Shown: positions 27,294-35,783 of the stretch, piece after piece
How positions within the stretch are numbered: the stretch's first letter is position 1
Layout: every line of letters starts with the position of its first letter
Assembly (NCBI GenBank): GCA_964501925.1
Contig: CAZCTM010000002.1
Coordinates: forward strand, 1 to 64,000
Origin: CAYLYU01 sp964501925
GTDB lineage: Bacteria > Pseudomonadota > Zetaproteobacteria > Mariprofundales > Mariprofundaceae
Length of the DNA: 64,000 nt
Direction: 5' to 3'
Translations under genes and position numbers: made by a program
The notes under the pieces: model-generated
The model's database searches: none
Told to the model about the DNA's origin: nothing
The model's input: only the letters and a program-made list of their open reading frames with translations

Positions 27294-28511
27294 ATGATTG
27301 AGAAAATCATGAATAGTGCGCTATTCAAGTGGATTGATGAACGAAGCAACATAGGCCAGATGATCCGTGAGCACGTCACGGAGTATCCGGCGCCGAAGAA
27401 TCTGAATTACATGTGGAACTTCGGTTCCCTGGCCATGCTGGTGCTGGTCCTTCAGATTCTGACAGGCATCTTTCTTGCCATGTATTACAAGCCGTCCGCG
27501 GCTCCGACGATTGGAGGCTATTCCGTGGCCTTTGACTCGGTAGAGCGCATCATGCGGGATGTCAATTTCGGCTGGCTGATCCGCTACATGCATGCGGTGG
27601 GGGCTTCTTCCTTCTTTGTTGTCATCTACATGCACATCGCCCGTGGTCTTTACTATGGTTCCTATAAAGGGCCCCGGGAATTGCTATGGATTGTCGGCGT
27701 CGTGATCCTGCTGATCATGCAGGGTGCAGCCTTCTTCGGCTACCTCCTGCCGTGGGGTCAGATGTCTTTCTGGGGAGCGACGGTGATCACCAACCTGTTT
27801 GGTGCCATTCCTGTTCTGGGTGACATTATCAATCAGCTGCTGCGTGGCGGTTTTGCCGTGGGTGACCCGACACTGAACAGGTTTTTCTCGCTGCACTATC
27901 TGTTTCCGCTGATTCTGGTGGGCATTGTGGGGGCACATGTGCATGTCCTGCACGTAGCACATTCGAACAATCCCGATGGCATCGACATCGACCACAAGCG
28001 TGACACCATTCCCTTCCACCCCTACTTCACCATCAAGGACGCCTTTGGTGTGGGTGTGTTCCTGCTGTTTTACTGTTATTTCGTCTTTTTCAATCCCACG
28101 GCGGGAGGCTACTTTATCGAGGTGGACAACTTTGTACCCGCCAACAATCTGCAGACGCCGGCCCATATCGCGCCGGTTTGGTATCTGACGCCTTGGTATA
28201 CCATCCTCCGTTCCTTCCCGGACAAGCTTGTCGGTGTCATTGCCATGGGTGCATCTCTGGGCATTTTGTTTGTCCTGCCCTGGCTTGACCGGTCGAAGGT
28301 ACGATCAAGCAGGTACAGACCGGTATACAAGCAAATGGTGATTCTTTTCTTTATCGCAGTCCTTGTTCTCGGCTATTGCGGTCATAGTGCCCCGACACCG
28401 GTACTGAAACTGGTTGGCCGTATCGCCACCGCTATCTACTTTGGTTTTTTCCTGTTGTTGCCCTTTGTGCATAAATTCGAAAAGACCAAACCTGTGCCGG
28501 AGAAGATATAA
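27294..28511 (+). CDS. petB: Ubiquinol-cytochrome c reductase cytochrome b
   Basis: A 405-residue membrane core subunit with eight expected helices. Haem ligands fall in MHAVGASSFFVVIYMHIARG and GAHVHVLHVAHSNNP. The Qo-site motif reads PVWY (in HIAPVWYLTPWY) rather than PEWY, a form associated with beta- and gammaproteobacteria. A strong GGAGGAG precedes the ATG. The stop overlaps the petC start by one base. Confidence 0.98.
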   Translation: MIEKIMNSALFKWIDERSNIGQMIREHVTEYPAPKNLNYMWNFGSLAMLVLVLQILTGIFLAMYYKPSAAPTIGGYSVAFDSVERIMRDVNFGWLIRYMHAVGASSFFVVIYMHIARGLYYGSYKGPRELLWIVGVVILLIMQGAAFFGYLLPWGQMSFWGATVITNLFGAIPVLGDIINQLLRGGFAVGDPTLNRFFSLHYLFPLILVGIVGAHVHVLHVAHSNNPDGIDIDHKRDTIPFHPYFTIKDAFGVGVFLLFYCYFVFFNPTAGGYFIEVDNFVPANNLQTPAHIAPVWYLTPWYTILRSFPDKLVGVIAMGASLGILFVLPWLDRSKVRSSRYRPVYKQMVILFFIAVLVLGYCGHSAPTPVLKLVGRIATAIYFGFFLLLPFVHKFEKTKPVPEKI

Positions 28512-29197
28512 TGAAACATGTATGCATGTATTTCACCCTGGCGTTGATCCTTCTGTTGAATCCATTCATTGCAGAGGCATCCGAGGGGGGAGTTGAACTG
28601 CCCCACGTTGATATAAGCCTGGATAAGAAAACGCTGCGTGCCGGACTGGCCGTTTTCACGGAGGTCTGCATGGGCTGTCATTCAGCCAAATATCTTACCT
28701 ATCGCGGTCTGATGGATTATCCGGAGATCGGGCTTACACGCGCGGAGGTGGATGAGCTCAGGGGTGACAAGCCCTTGCTTTCCGGATTGCTGACGGATCT
28801 GAGCCCTGAGGATGCCGAAGTCTCCTTTGGCAAGGTGCCGCCAGATCTGTCTGTGATCGCACGTGGTCGTCGGGGCGGTGGCCAGTATATTGCCGCTATC
28901 CTGACGGGTTACGAGAAGGACCCGGATGGCCGGATCCCGGATGGGAATTATAACGAGTATTTCCCGGGTCACCGTATCGCCATGCCAGACCCGTTGGGTT
29001 GGTTTGACCATGACCCTGCCGATGAAGCGGACCTGAAGGAACAGGCGCGTGCAGTTGCCTCATTCCTGGTCTTTGTTGGCGATCCCCACCAACTGGAGCG
29101 CAAGGCGATCGGCAAGTGGGTGATGGGTTTTCTTGTTCTGCTCACCATCGTGCTTTACCTGCTTAAGCGTGAGGTCTGGAAAGACATCAAGCATTAG
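28511..29197 (+). CDS. petC: Ubiquinol-cytochrome c reductase cytochrome c1
   Basis: A 228-residue periplasmic haem protein with an N-terminal signal peptide (cleavage probably after IAEASE region, about residue 20) and a C-terminal membrane anchor (GFLVLLTIVLYLLK). Covalent haem is attached at CMGCH. The probable sixth ligand methionine lies in HRIAMPDPL. A strong hairpin follows the gene. Confidence 0.97.
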   Translation: MKHVCMYFTLALILLLNPFIAEASEGGVELPHVDISLDKKTLRAGLAVFTEVCMGCHSAKYLTYRGLMDYPEIGLTRAEVDELRGDKPLLSGLLTDLSPEDAEVSFGKVPPDLSVIARGRRGGGQYIAAILTGYEKDPDGRIPDGNYNEYFPGHRIAMPDPLGWFDHDPADEADLKEQARAVASFLVFVGDPHQLERKAIGKWVMGFLVLLTIVLYLLKREVWKDIKH

Positions 29198-29221
29198 GCA
29201 TAGTATTGGGTTTAGGGAGGA

Positions 29222-29252
29222 ATCAGCGCCTGCAACCGTTGCAGGCGCTGAT
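29222..29252 (+). terminator. Terminator-like hairpin after petABC
   Basis: A perfect 14-base-pair stem (ATCAGCGCCTGCAA and its complement) with a three-base loop, 25 bases after the petC stop. The following run is only GGTTTCTT, so the U-tract is imperfect. Confidence 0.8.
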
Positions 29253-29364
29253 GGTTTCTTGACCCTTGCCCTTGCCGTTTTTACACTCTGAAAACGTCTG
29301 ATGCAGCCGTTTGCGGGTATTCGCAGGCGATATCAAGTGTCCTAGTCAGGAGTTCACACTCAAC

Positions 29365-30543
29365 ATGCGGGAATTCGAGCGGATCAAACGGCTTCCACCT
29401 TATGTATTCAGCGTTGTCAATCAGTTGAAGATGGAGCTGCGCCGTGCCGGCCATGATATTGTGGACTTTGGCATGGGGAATCCGGACCAGCCGACGCCCC
29501 AACATATTGTCGACAAGCTCTGCGAGGCGGCCAGGGATCCCCGCAACCACCGGTATTCCCTGTCCAAGGGGATTCCTGGGCTCCGGCGCGCGGTCTGCAA
29601 CTGGTACAAGCGGAAATTTGACGTTGATCTCGATCCGGAGTCGGAAGCCATTGTTTCCATTGGCTCCAAGGAAGGACTTGCGCATCTTGCACTGGCAATC
29701 ACCTCACCGGGCGATCTGGTTCTTTCTCCAAACCCCGCCTATCCGATTCATCCCTATGGCTTTATCATTGCCGGGAGTGACATTCGTCATGTCCCCATCG
29801 GCCCGGGCCTTGATTACTTTGAGGAGCTGAGAAAGGCGGTGGAGGATTCCTGGCCACGCCCCAAGCTGGTGCTGGTGAATTTTCCCTCCAATCCCACAAC
29901 GCAAGTCGTCGATCTGGATTTCTACGTCAAGCTCGTTGATTTCGCCCGCGAGAATGGATTGATCGTGGTTTCCGATATTGCCTACGCCGAAATCACGTTC
30001 GATGGTTATCAATGCCCCTCCATACTTCAGATTCCGGGGGCGAAAGATGTGGCTGTAGAGTTTTATTCCATGTCAAAGACCTACAACATGCCCGGATGGC
30101 GGATCGGCTTCATGGTTGGTAACCGGGAGATCGTTGGTGCCCTGGCCAAGATAAAATCGTACCTTGATTACGGTGCCTTTCAGCCCCTGCAGATTGCTTC
30201 TGCCGTTGCCCTGAATGGGCCACAGGATTGCGTGGAAAACATTCGGCGCACCTATGAACATCGGCGCGACGTGCTGGTTGAAGGACTGAACAACATTGGC
30301 TGGCGGGTTGATCCCCCCAAGGCGACCATGTTTGTCTGGGCGGAGATTCCGGATGATTACAAGCCAATGGGATCGCTTGAATTCTCCAAGCGGTTGCTGA
30401 GTGAAGCCGAGGTGGCCGTCAGCCCTGGTATCGGTTTTGGCAGCAATGGTGAGAACTATGTCCGCATCGCGCTGATCGAGAATGAGCACCGAACCCGCCA
30501 GGCCCTGCGCGGCATTCGACGCTTTCTCAACATGGGAGGATAG
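29365..30543 (+). CDS. alaC: AlaC-like PLP-dependent aminotransferase
   Basis: A class I/II aminotransferase of 392 residues. The PLP lysine is in SMSKTYNMPGWRIGF; other cofactor residues are in NFPSNPTTQVV and VSDIAYAEITFDG. It is closest in pattern to AlaC/YfdZ, which moves amino groups between alanine and 2-oxoglutarate, and such genes often sit just before hom and thrC, as here. I start it at MREFERIKRLPPY (ATG 29365), where family similarity begins. Substrate remains an inference; diaminopimelate or methionine-related transamination cannot be excluded. Confidence 0.85.
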   Translation: MREFERIKRLPPYVFSVVNQLKMELRRAGHDIVDFGMGNPDQPTPQHIVDKLCEAARDPRNHRYSLSKGIPGLRRAVCNWYKRKFDVDLDPESEAIVSIGSKEGLAHLALAITSPGDLVLSPNPAYPIHPYGFIIAGSDIRHVPIGPGLDYFEELRKAVEDSWPRPKLVLVNFPSNPTTQVVDLDFYVKLVDFARENGLIVVSDIAYAEITFDGYQCPSILQIPGAKDVAVEFYSMSKTYNMPGWRIGFMVGNREIVGALAKIKSYLDYGAFQPLQIASAVALNGPQDCVENIRRTYEHRRDVLVEGLNNIGWRVDPPKATMFVWAEIPDDYKPMGSLEFSKRLLSEAEVAVSPGIGFGSNGENYVRIALIENEHRTRQALRGIRRFLNMGG

Positions 30544-30545
30544 GA

Positions 30546-31856
30546 ATGAAGGAAGTTCGTGTTGGCCTTCTGGGGCTGGGAACGATTGGAGTGGGTGTTG
30601 CCAGGTTGCTTCTGGAACACGAGGATCTTCTGGCAAAGAGACTGGGCAAACGGCTTAAGCTGGTCCGGATCTGCGATCTTGATATAAGCCATGACAGGGG
30701 GCTCAACCTGTCCACGGTAGAGCTCACCACGGATGTGGAGAAGATTACCTGTGCGACTGACACGGATATCGTCATTGAACTGATCGGCGGTTACGAGCCC
30801 GCGAAGAGTTTTGTGCTCCAGGCCATCCGGAACGGGAAGCATGTGGTTACAGCCAACAAGGCGCTCATAGCAAAGTATGGTGAGGAGCTGTTCAGCAAGG
30901 CGGCCCAGAAAAATGTTGCCATGGCCTTTGAGGCCTCCGTCGGCGGGGGCATACCCTGTCTGAAGTCCCTGCGCGAAGGTTTGGCGGCAAACAGAATAGA
31001 ATCTCTTCACGGCATCCTTAACGGTACGTGCAATTACATTTTGACCAGGATGGAGCGTGAAGGCATGCCGTTTGATCAGGTCCTCAAGGAAGCCCAGGCA
31101 CTTGGTTATGCCGAGGCTGACCCGAGTTTTGATGTGGATGGCATCGATACGGCGCACAAACTGGCCATCCTTGCGGCGATGGCCTTTGGTTCGCGTATCC
31201 GCTTTGAAGATGTGTTTACCGAGGGCATACGTCACATTACACCGGCCGATATCACCTTTGCGGGCGAACTTGGCTATCGCATCAAGCTGCTGGGTATCGC
31301 CAAACCCCATGAAGGCAGCATTGAAATGCGGGTGCACCCAACCCTTGTCCCGTTGTCGGCACAACTGGCACAGGTACAGGATTCCTACAATGCCATTTCC
31401 ATTCGCGGTGACTTTGTTGAAAATACCCTTTTTGTTGGCCGGGGAGCGGGGGAAAGGCCGACGGCCAGCGCCGTTGTTGCGGATATCATGGATATTGCCC
31501 GGGCCATCCCGGACGGGCTGGCATATCTTCCACCCCCCATGGCATTTGCGGAGAGCGAGCGAGAGCAAATGGCAACCATGTCCATGGCCGATGTGGAAGG
31601 GGAGTACTATTTTCGTCTCATGGTCAAGGATCAGCCCGGCGTCCTGGCGGCAGTGACCGAGATTCTCGCCCACCACCGCATCAGTCTTGAGGCCGTGATC
31701 CAGAAGGAACGCCATGAAACCCAGGCAGTGCCTGTGGTCATGCTCACGCACACAACCAAGGAAGGCAATCTCCAGGCAGCCATGGAACGCATTACTGTCT
31801 TGCCGGCCGTGGAAGGGAATCCCCTGATCCTGCGCATTGAGCGCTTTGGTTCCTGA
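30546..31856 (+). CDS. hom: Homoserine dehydrogenase
   Basis: A 436-residue enzyme reducing aspartate semialdehyde to homoserine in threonine and methionine synthesis. Nucleotide-binding glycines are in GLGTIGVGVARLL; the catalytic region includes NKALIAK and LNGTCNYILTRM. A C-terminal ACT domain (from about residue 350, KDQPGVLAAVTEILAHH) suggests threonine feedback. Two bases separate it from the aminotransferase stop and it abuts thrC, so the three form one operon. Confidence 0.97.
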   Translation: MKEVRVGLLGLGTIGVGVARLLLEHEDLLAKRLGKRLKLVRICDLDISHDRGLNLSTVELTTDVEKITCATDTDIVIELIGGYEPAKSFVLQAIRNGKHVVTANKALIAKYGEELFSKAAQKNVAMAFEASVGGGIPCLKSLREGLAANRIESLHGILNGTCNYILTRMEREGMPFDQVLKEAQALGYAEADPSFDVDGIDTAHKLAILAAMAFGSRIRFEDVFTEGIRHITPADITFAGELGYRIKLLGIAKPHEGSIEMRVHPTLVPLSAQLAQVQDSYNAISIRGDFVENTLFVGRGAGERPTASAVVADIMDIARAIPDGLAYLPPPMAFAESEREQMATMSMADVEGEYYFRLMVKDQPGVLAAVTEILAHHRISLEAVIQKERHETQAVPVVMLTHTTKEGNLQAAMERITVLPAVEGNPLILRIERFGS

Positions 31857-31857
31857 G

Positions 31858-32913
31858 ATGATGTACTATCAGGGAACCATTCAGCGTTATCGCACCTTTC
31901 TTCCTGTCCGGAACGAGGATGACATCATCACCCTCTATGAGGGCAATACACCCCTGCATGAGTCCTTCCGTTTACGGAATGTGATCAACAGGGATTTGTC
32001 CATTTATCTGAAGTATGAAGGTCTGAACCCGACCGGTTCATTCAAGGACAGGGGTATGACCATGGCAGTGACCCGAGCCTTTAATGATGGCTCCCGGAAG
32101 GTGATCTGTGCTTCCACAGGCAACACGTCCGCTTCCGCTGCAGCGTATGCGGCCAATTGCGGCATGCAGGCCTATGTGCTGATTCCGGACGGTAAGATTG
32201 CACTGGGCAAGCTTTCCCAGGCGGTGAGGTATGGTGCCAAGGTCATTCAGGTACGGGGGAATTTTGATGATGCCCTGGAGATTGTCCGGGAGATTGCGAA
32301 GGATGGCTCCATTACCCTGGTCAACAGCGTCAATCCCTATCGTATTGAGGGTCAGAAAACGGCTGCATTCGAAATCGTGGATGAACTTGGATTTGCTCCG
32401 GATTTCCATGCCTTGCCGGTTGGCAACGCAGGCAATATTACGGCCTACTGGAGAGGGTATCAGGAATACAGGCAAAAGCGCATCAGCCATAACACACCAA
32501 AGATGCTGGGGTTTCAGGCTGCCGGGGCAGCGCCCATTGTGATGGGTCGTGCGGTGGACAACCCTGAAACGGTGGCCACAGCTATCCGCATCGGCAAACC
32601 CGCATCATGGACGCAGGCCGAACAGGCCAGGGATGAATCCGGTGGCGTGATCGAGGCCGTAACCGATGAGGAGATTCTGGAGGCGTATGACATGCTGGCC
32701 AGTCTTGAGGGGGTCTTCTGCGAACCGGCGTCGGCTGCCTCCGTCGCCGGCATCATCAAGCTCAATGATCAGGGATTTTTTCCGGCCGGAAGCCGGATAG
32801 TGTGCACACTGACCGGCAATGGTCTCAAGGATCCGGATACAGCGATGCAGGGCATGGCCAAACCGGTGACAGTGGACGCAACGGGAGATGCGGTACGAAG
32901 GATTCTTGACTGA
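31858..32913 (+). CDS. thrC: Threonine synthase
   Basis: A 351-residue PLP enzyme converting O-phosphohomoserine to threonine. The PLP lysine is in PTGSFKDRGMTMAV. The pocket for the cofactor phosphate is suggested by LPVGNAGNITAY. It is of the shorter threonine synthase class (about 350 residues against about 430 in E. coli). The start at ATG 31858 is one base beyond the hom stop. Confidence 0.96.
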   Translation: MMYYQGTIQRYRTFLPVRNEDDIITLYEGNTPLHESFRLRNVINRDLSIYLKYEGLNPTGSFKDRGMTMAVTRAFNDGSRKVICASTGNTSASAAAYAANCGMQAYVLIPDGKIALGKLSQAVRYGAKVIQVRGNFDDALEIVREIAKDGSITLVNSVNPYRIEGQKTAAFEIVDELGFAPDFHALPVGNAGNITAYWRGYQEYRQKRISHNTPKMLGFQAAGAAPIVMGRAVDNPETVATAIRIGKPASWTQAEQARDESGGVIEAVTDEEILEAYDMLASLEGVFCEPASAASVAGIIKLNDQGFFPAGSRIVCTLTGNGLKDPDTAMQGMAKPVTVDATGDAVRRILD

Positions 32914-32936
32914 TTTCTGCCGCTCCTGATGTTCCC

Positions 32937-33836
32937 GTGCATGTTTCGCCTCACATGCTTCTCATTACCGATGGCCTGGCGGATGGTGGGGATGCCTGTG
33001 AACCCCATCCGGCTCTGAGGCCCTGGCGGAGGAGGCTGACCCGGTCCAGAAAGCGCTGGGCAAGCTGTCACCCTCAGACGGCGCTTGAATGGTACGCACA
33101 ATGTCTGGATTGCCATCTTCCTGTCAGTCGGCTGCTTGCATCACGGATTCAGGTGAAGGGGAGGGTGAGGCAGTTCTGGATGGTTACGCCTTTCAAGGCC
33201 GTGTTGATGAGGGACAGAGTCAGGGTGCTGCCGGTATCGACCTCCCGGCAGGATGCCTGCTGGCTGGCTGATCTGGTCAACCCCCTCCTGAATTCCGACG
33301 GAATCCGTCTGCATCCCGTGGGTGCCGGACTTGTTGCCTCCAGTGAACATGTCCTTGATGCCAGACCGGCAGGGTTCGCCGACATCTGTGGAGCGTATCT
33401 CCCGAACAGGCATCCGGAGGGTATGGATGGGGGACGACTGATGCGGCTGGTGGCTGAAATCCAGATGTTGCTTGCCCGCGTTGCACTTCATGGTGAGTCA
33501 TTGCACACAGATATTCATGGTCTGTGGTTCTGGGGGCCGGCAGGTGGACCGGATCGTGACACGACGGTGCATTGGATGCCCGTCGAGACCGATGATCCGG
33601 TTCTGGCAAGCCTTGCCGGCAGCAGGAGTGCCAAGTTGACCATCATGACGGCCGAACATGCCGTGGAACGGATAAGCCCGGATGAAAAATTGCCCCGTTA
33701 CCTGCTGCTGGCAGGAAAAAGCAAAGCCGTACTGGTGGACACGAAACCGTGGACCATACCCTTCTTCTCAGGCTGGAAACCCGGGCGGCTGGTATCGCTG
33801 GCTGAATTGACCAGGCATGCATATCAAGACGGATAA
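32937..33836 (+). CDS. COG4255 / RpfE-like protein of unknown function
   Basis: A 299-residue soluble protein with no signal peptide or membrane segment. Its N-terminus (LLITDGLADGGD) faintly resembles phosphoglycerate mutase-like proteins, and the central part HTDIHGLWFWGPAGG resembles the family I know as COG4255, named RpfE in Xanthomonas. There it lies next to recJ, near prfB, in the rpf locus. The same neighbours are present here: recJ overlaps its end by 20 bases and prfB follows. GTG 32937 or ATG 32955 could be the start. The biochemical role is not established. Confidence 0.55.
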   Translation: MHVSPHMLLITDGLADGGDACEPHPALRPWRRRLTRSRKRWASCHPQTALEWYAQCLDCHLPVSRLLASRIQVKGRVRQFWMVTPFKAVLMRDRVRVLPVSTSRQDACWLADLVNPLLNSDGIRLHPVGAGLVASSEHVLDARPAGFADICGAYLPNRHPEGMDGGRLMRLVAEIQMLLARVALHGESLHTDIHGLWFWGPAGGPDRDTTVHWMPVETDDPVLASLAGSRSAKLTIMTAEHAVERISPDEKLPRYLLLAGKSKAVLVDTKPWTIPFFSGWKPGRLVSLAELTRHAYQDG

Positions 33837-35517
33837 CTATTCGGGAAGACCCACGCTGCGGGGGCGGAGGTTGAAGTGGCGCAACGGGCCCTTCCATGCG
33901 CATGATCCGCTGGCGGCCTGGCATGGGCTGCTGGAGCTTCGCGGGATTGATGCTGAGAGTGGCTTTTTTGCCCCCAGGCTCGCAGACCTGCCCGATCCTG
34001 ATGATATGCGGGATATGGTCAGAGCCGCAGAGCGGTTAACCCAGGCGATTATCGATCACGAGGCCGTGCATATTTTTGGAGACTTTGATTGTGATGGGGT
34101 GTGCGGAGCTGCCATTCTGGCTGACTTCCTGAGACAGGTCGGACTGCAGGTTTCCGTCTCCATCCCTCATCGGGCTAACGACGGGCACGGGATCGATCGC
34201 AGGAATATTGAAGAGGCCCACGCTGCGGGTGCCAGGCTGGGTATCAGTGTGGATACGGGGATTTCTGACGGTTTGGCTGCGAAGCAGGCCAAACGCCTGG
34301 GGTTTGATCTGATCATCACCGACCATCATCTGCCGGGTGAGTATTTGCCGGAGGCTTATACCATCCTGAATCCATCCAGGTCGGACTGTGGTTTTGCCGA
34401 AGGTCTTCTTTGCGGTTCGGGAGTGGCCTTTTTTCTCCTTATGTCCACCTGGCGAAGACTCCGGGAAACCGGGGTTAGAACCCCGGACCTTAGAAGTGCT
34501 CTGGATCGTGTCGCCATCGCAACCGTGGCCGATGTGATGTCCCTTACAGGTGTCAATCGGATCCTTGTCCATCATGGTCTGAAACAGCTCAATGCCAGTC
34601 CGAGTGCCGGTATTGCTGCTCTGTTGAAGAAGGGGAGAAGGAATGGCCTGATTACCGTTCAGGATATCGGTTTCCAGATCGCTCCGCGCATTAACGCAGC
34701 AGGTCGAATGGATCACGGGAAGCAGGCGATGCGACTGCTGTGCTGCCAGGATGCGCATGAGGCGGAATCCCTTGCCGGCGAGCTGGATGAGTTGAATCGG
34801 CAGCGCCAGGCTGTAGAGAGGAAAACCCTCTCCATGGTTGAGACAAAATTGAAGGAACAGGCCAGCGATGCGCTCGCTGTTTATGACCCGTCGTGGCATG
34901 CGGGGGTGGTGGGTCTGGTGGCGGGAAGGCTGTCCCGCAAGTATGGCAGACCGGCAGCCATCGGTTTTGTGGAGCCTGACGGGAACATCCGTGTATCCCT
35001 GCGGGGGGCGGGAGGATTTCATGTGGGGAACTTGCTTGAAGCCTGCGCCCAGTATCTGGTGAACTACGGGGGTCACGCAGGTGCCGGCGGAGCCACCCTG
35101 AGGCCCGAGTTGTGGGGGGATTTTGTCAGGGCGTTAGACCGTGCCATCCGTGAACAGACGTCTTCCCCATCTTCCTTTTGCGAACGGTTGCAGATCGATG
35201 GTGTGCTCGGACCGGCTGCCATTCATGCCGGTCTGGTTGAGCGGTTGCAATGGCTGCAACCTTTTGGTGAAGGCAACCCCGAGAGCATGTGGTGCATTGA
35301 AGGCATGAAGATCATTCATCGTCAGGATATGCGGGGAAATGCGATTCGCCTTCTGCTCATGTCCGGCCCGGTCCGGCTTCATGCCGTGGTCTTCGGCGCC
35401 TCGGATATAGAATCCCACCTTTTGCCAGGCGCCGAACGTCTGTTTGTAGGTCATCTGCGTTTTGATGATTTTCGTGGTGACGGTCGGATCCAGCTGATTG
35501 TTGAAGATGTGATCTAG
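33817..35517 (+). CDS. recJ: Single-stranded-DNA-specific exonuclease RecJ
   Basis: A 566-residue 5'-3' exonuclease acting in recombination and mismatch repair. DHH-family metal motifs are IFGDFDCDGVCGA, SVDTGIS and TDHHLPG. The DHHA1 part carries NAAGRMDHG and GGHAGAGGATL. It begins within the last codons of the preceding gene. A terminator-like hairpin lies about 165 bases downstream. Confidence 0.97.
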   Translation: MHIKTDNYSGRPTLRGRRLKWRNGPFHAHDPLAAWHGLLELRGIDAESGFFAPRLADLPDPDDMRDMVRAAERLTQAIIDHEAVHIFGDFDCDGVCGAAILADFLRQVGLQVSVSIPHRANDGHGIDRRNIEEAHAAGARLGISVDTGISDGLAAKQAKRLGFDLIITDHHLPGEYLPEAYTILNPSRSDCGFAEGLLCGSGVAFFLLMSTWRRLRETGVRTPDLRSALDRVAIATVADVMSLTGVNRILVHHGLKQLNASPSAGIAALLKKGRRNGLITVQDIGFQIAPRINAAGRMDHGKQAMRLLCCQDAHEAESLAGELDELNRQRQAVERKTLSMVETKLKEQASDALAVYDPSWHAGVVGLVAGRLSRKYGRPAAIGFVEPDGNIRVSLRGAGGFHVGNLLEACAQYLVNYGGHAGAGGATLRPELWGDFVRALDRAIREQTSSPSSFCERLQIDGVLGPAAIHAGLVERLQWLQPFGEGNPESMWCIEGMKIIHRQDMRGNAIRLLLMSGPVRLHAVVFGASDIESHLLPGAERLFVGHLRFDDFRGDGRIQLIVEDVI

Positions 35518-35681
35518 ACCGGGGCCAGCTCCCTGTCCGGAACCGTAAGCAGGTAGAGATCCTTTGCGATTCATGGATCTCATGGCAAAATTCATCAAAT
35601 GAGTTCCCTTGATGAGCGGACGCTCAGATTCGGTGCCTCCAACCTGATTCAGGGTGCAATTTTGTTTATTACGCAGATCAG

Positions 35682-35699
35682 GCCCGTGCTCGGGCTTTT
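35682..35699 (+). terminator. Candidate terminator after recJ
   Basis: GCCCG-TGCT-CGGGC followed directly by TTTTG. The stem is short (five pairs, extendable with a wobble and an A-T pair) but the U-tract follows at once. It would separate recJ from prfB. Confidence 0.5.
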
Positions 35700-35745
35700 G
35701 TCAAAGTGGCAGGAAAACAGGCATATTCTGGTTTTTCGGAACGGC

Positions 35746-35759
35746 CTTGAACGTTCAAG
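35746..35759. promoter_or_regulatory. Perfect 14-base palindrome upstream of prfB
   Basis: CTTGAACGTTCAAG reads identically on both strands and ends 24 bases before the prfB ATG. It could be an operator for a dimeric regulator. It does not fit a LexA box, Fur box or other site I recognise. Confidence 0.4.
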
Positions 35760-35783
35760 AGATATCGATGGCGGGGTATGGAT

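Noticed and set aside
30456..31751. 431-codon minus-strand frame opposite hom
   Set aside because: It lies fully antisense to homoserine dehydrogenase and its product has no recognisable domain; long shadow frames are common at this base composition.
35746..35759. LexA (SOS) box reading of the palindrome before prfB
   Set aside because: The GAAC and GTTC halves touch directly instead of being four bases apart as in Gram-positive boxes, and the CTG-N10-CAG form is absent.
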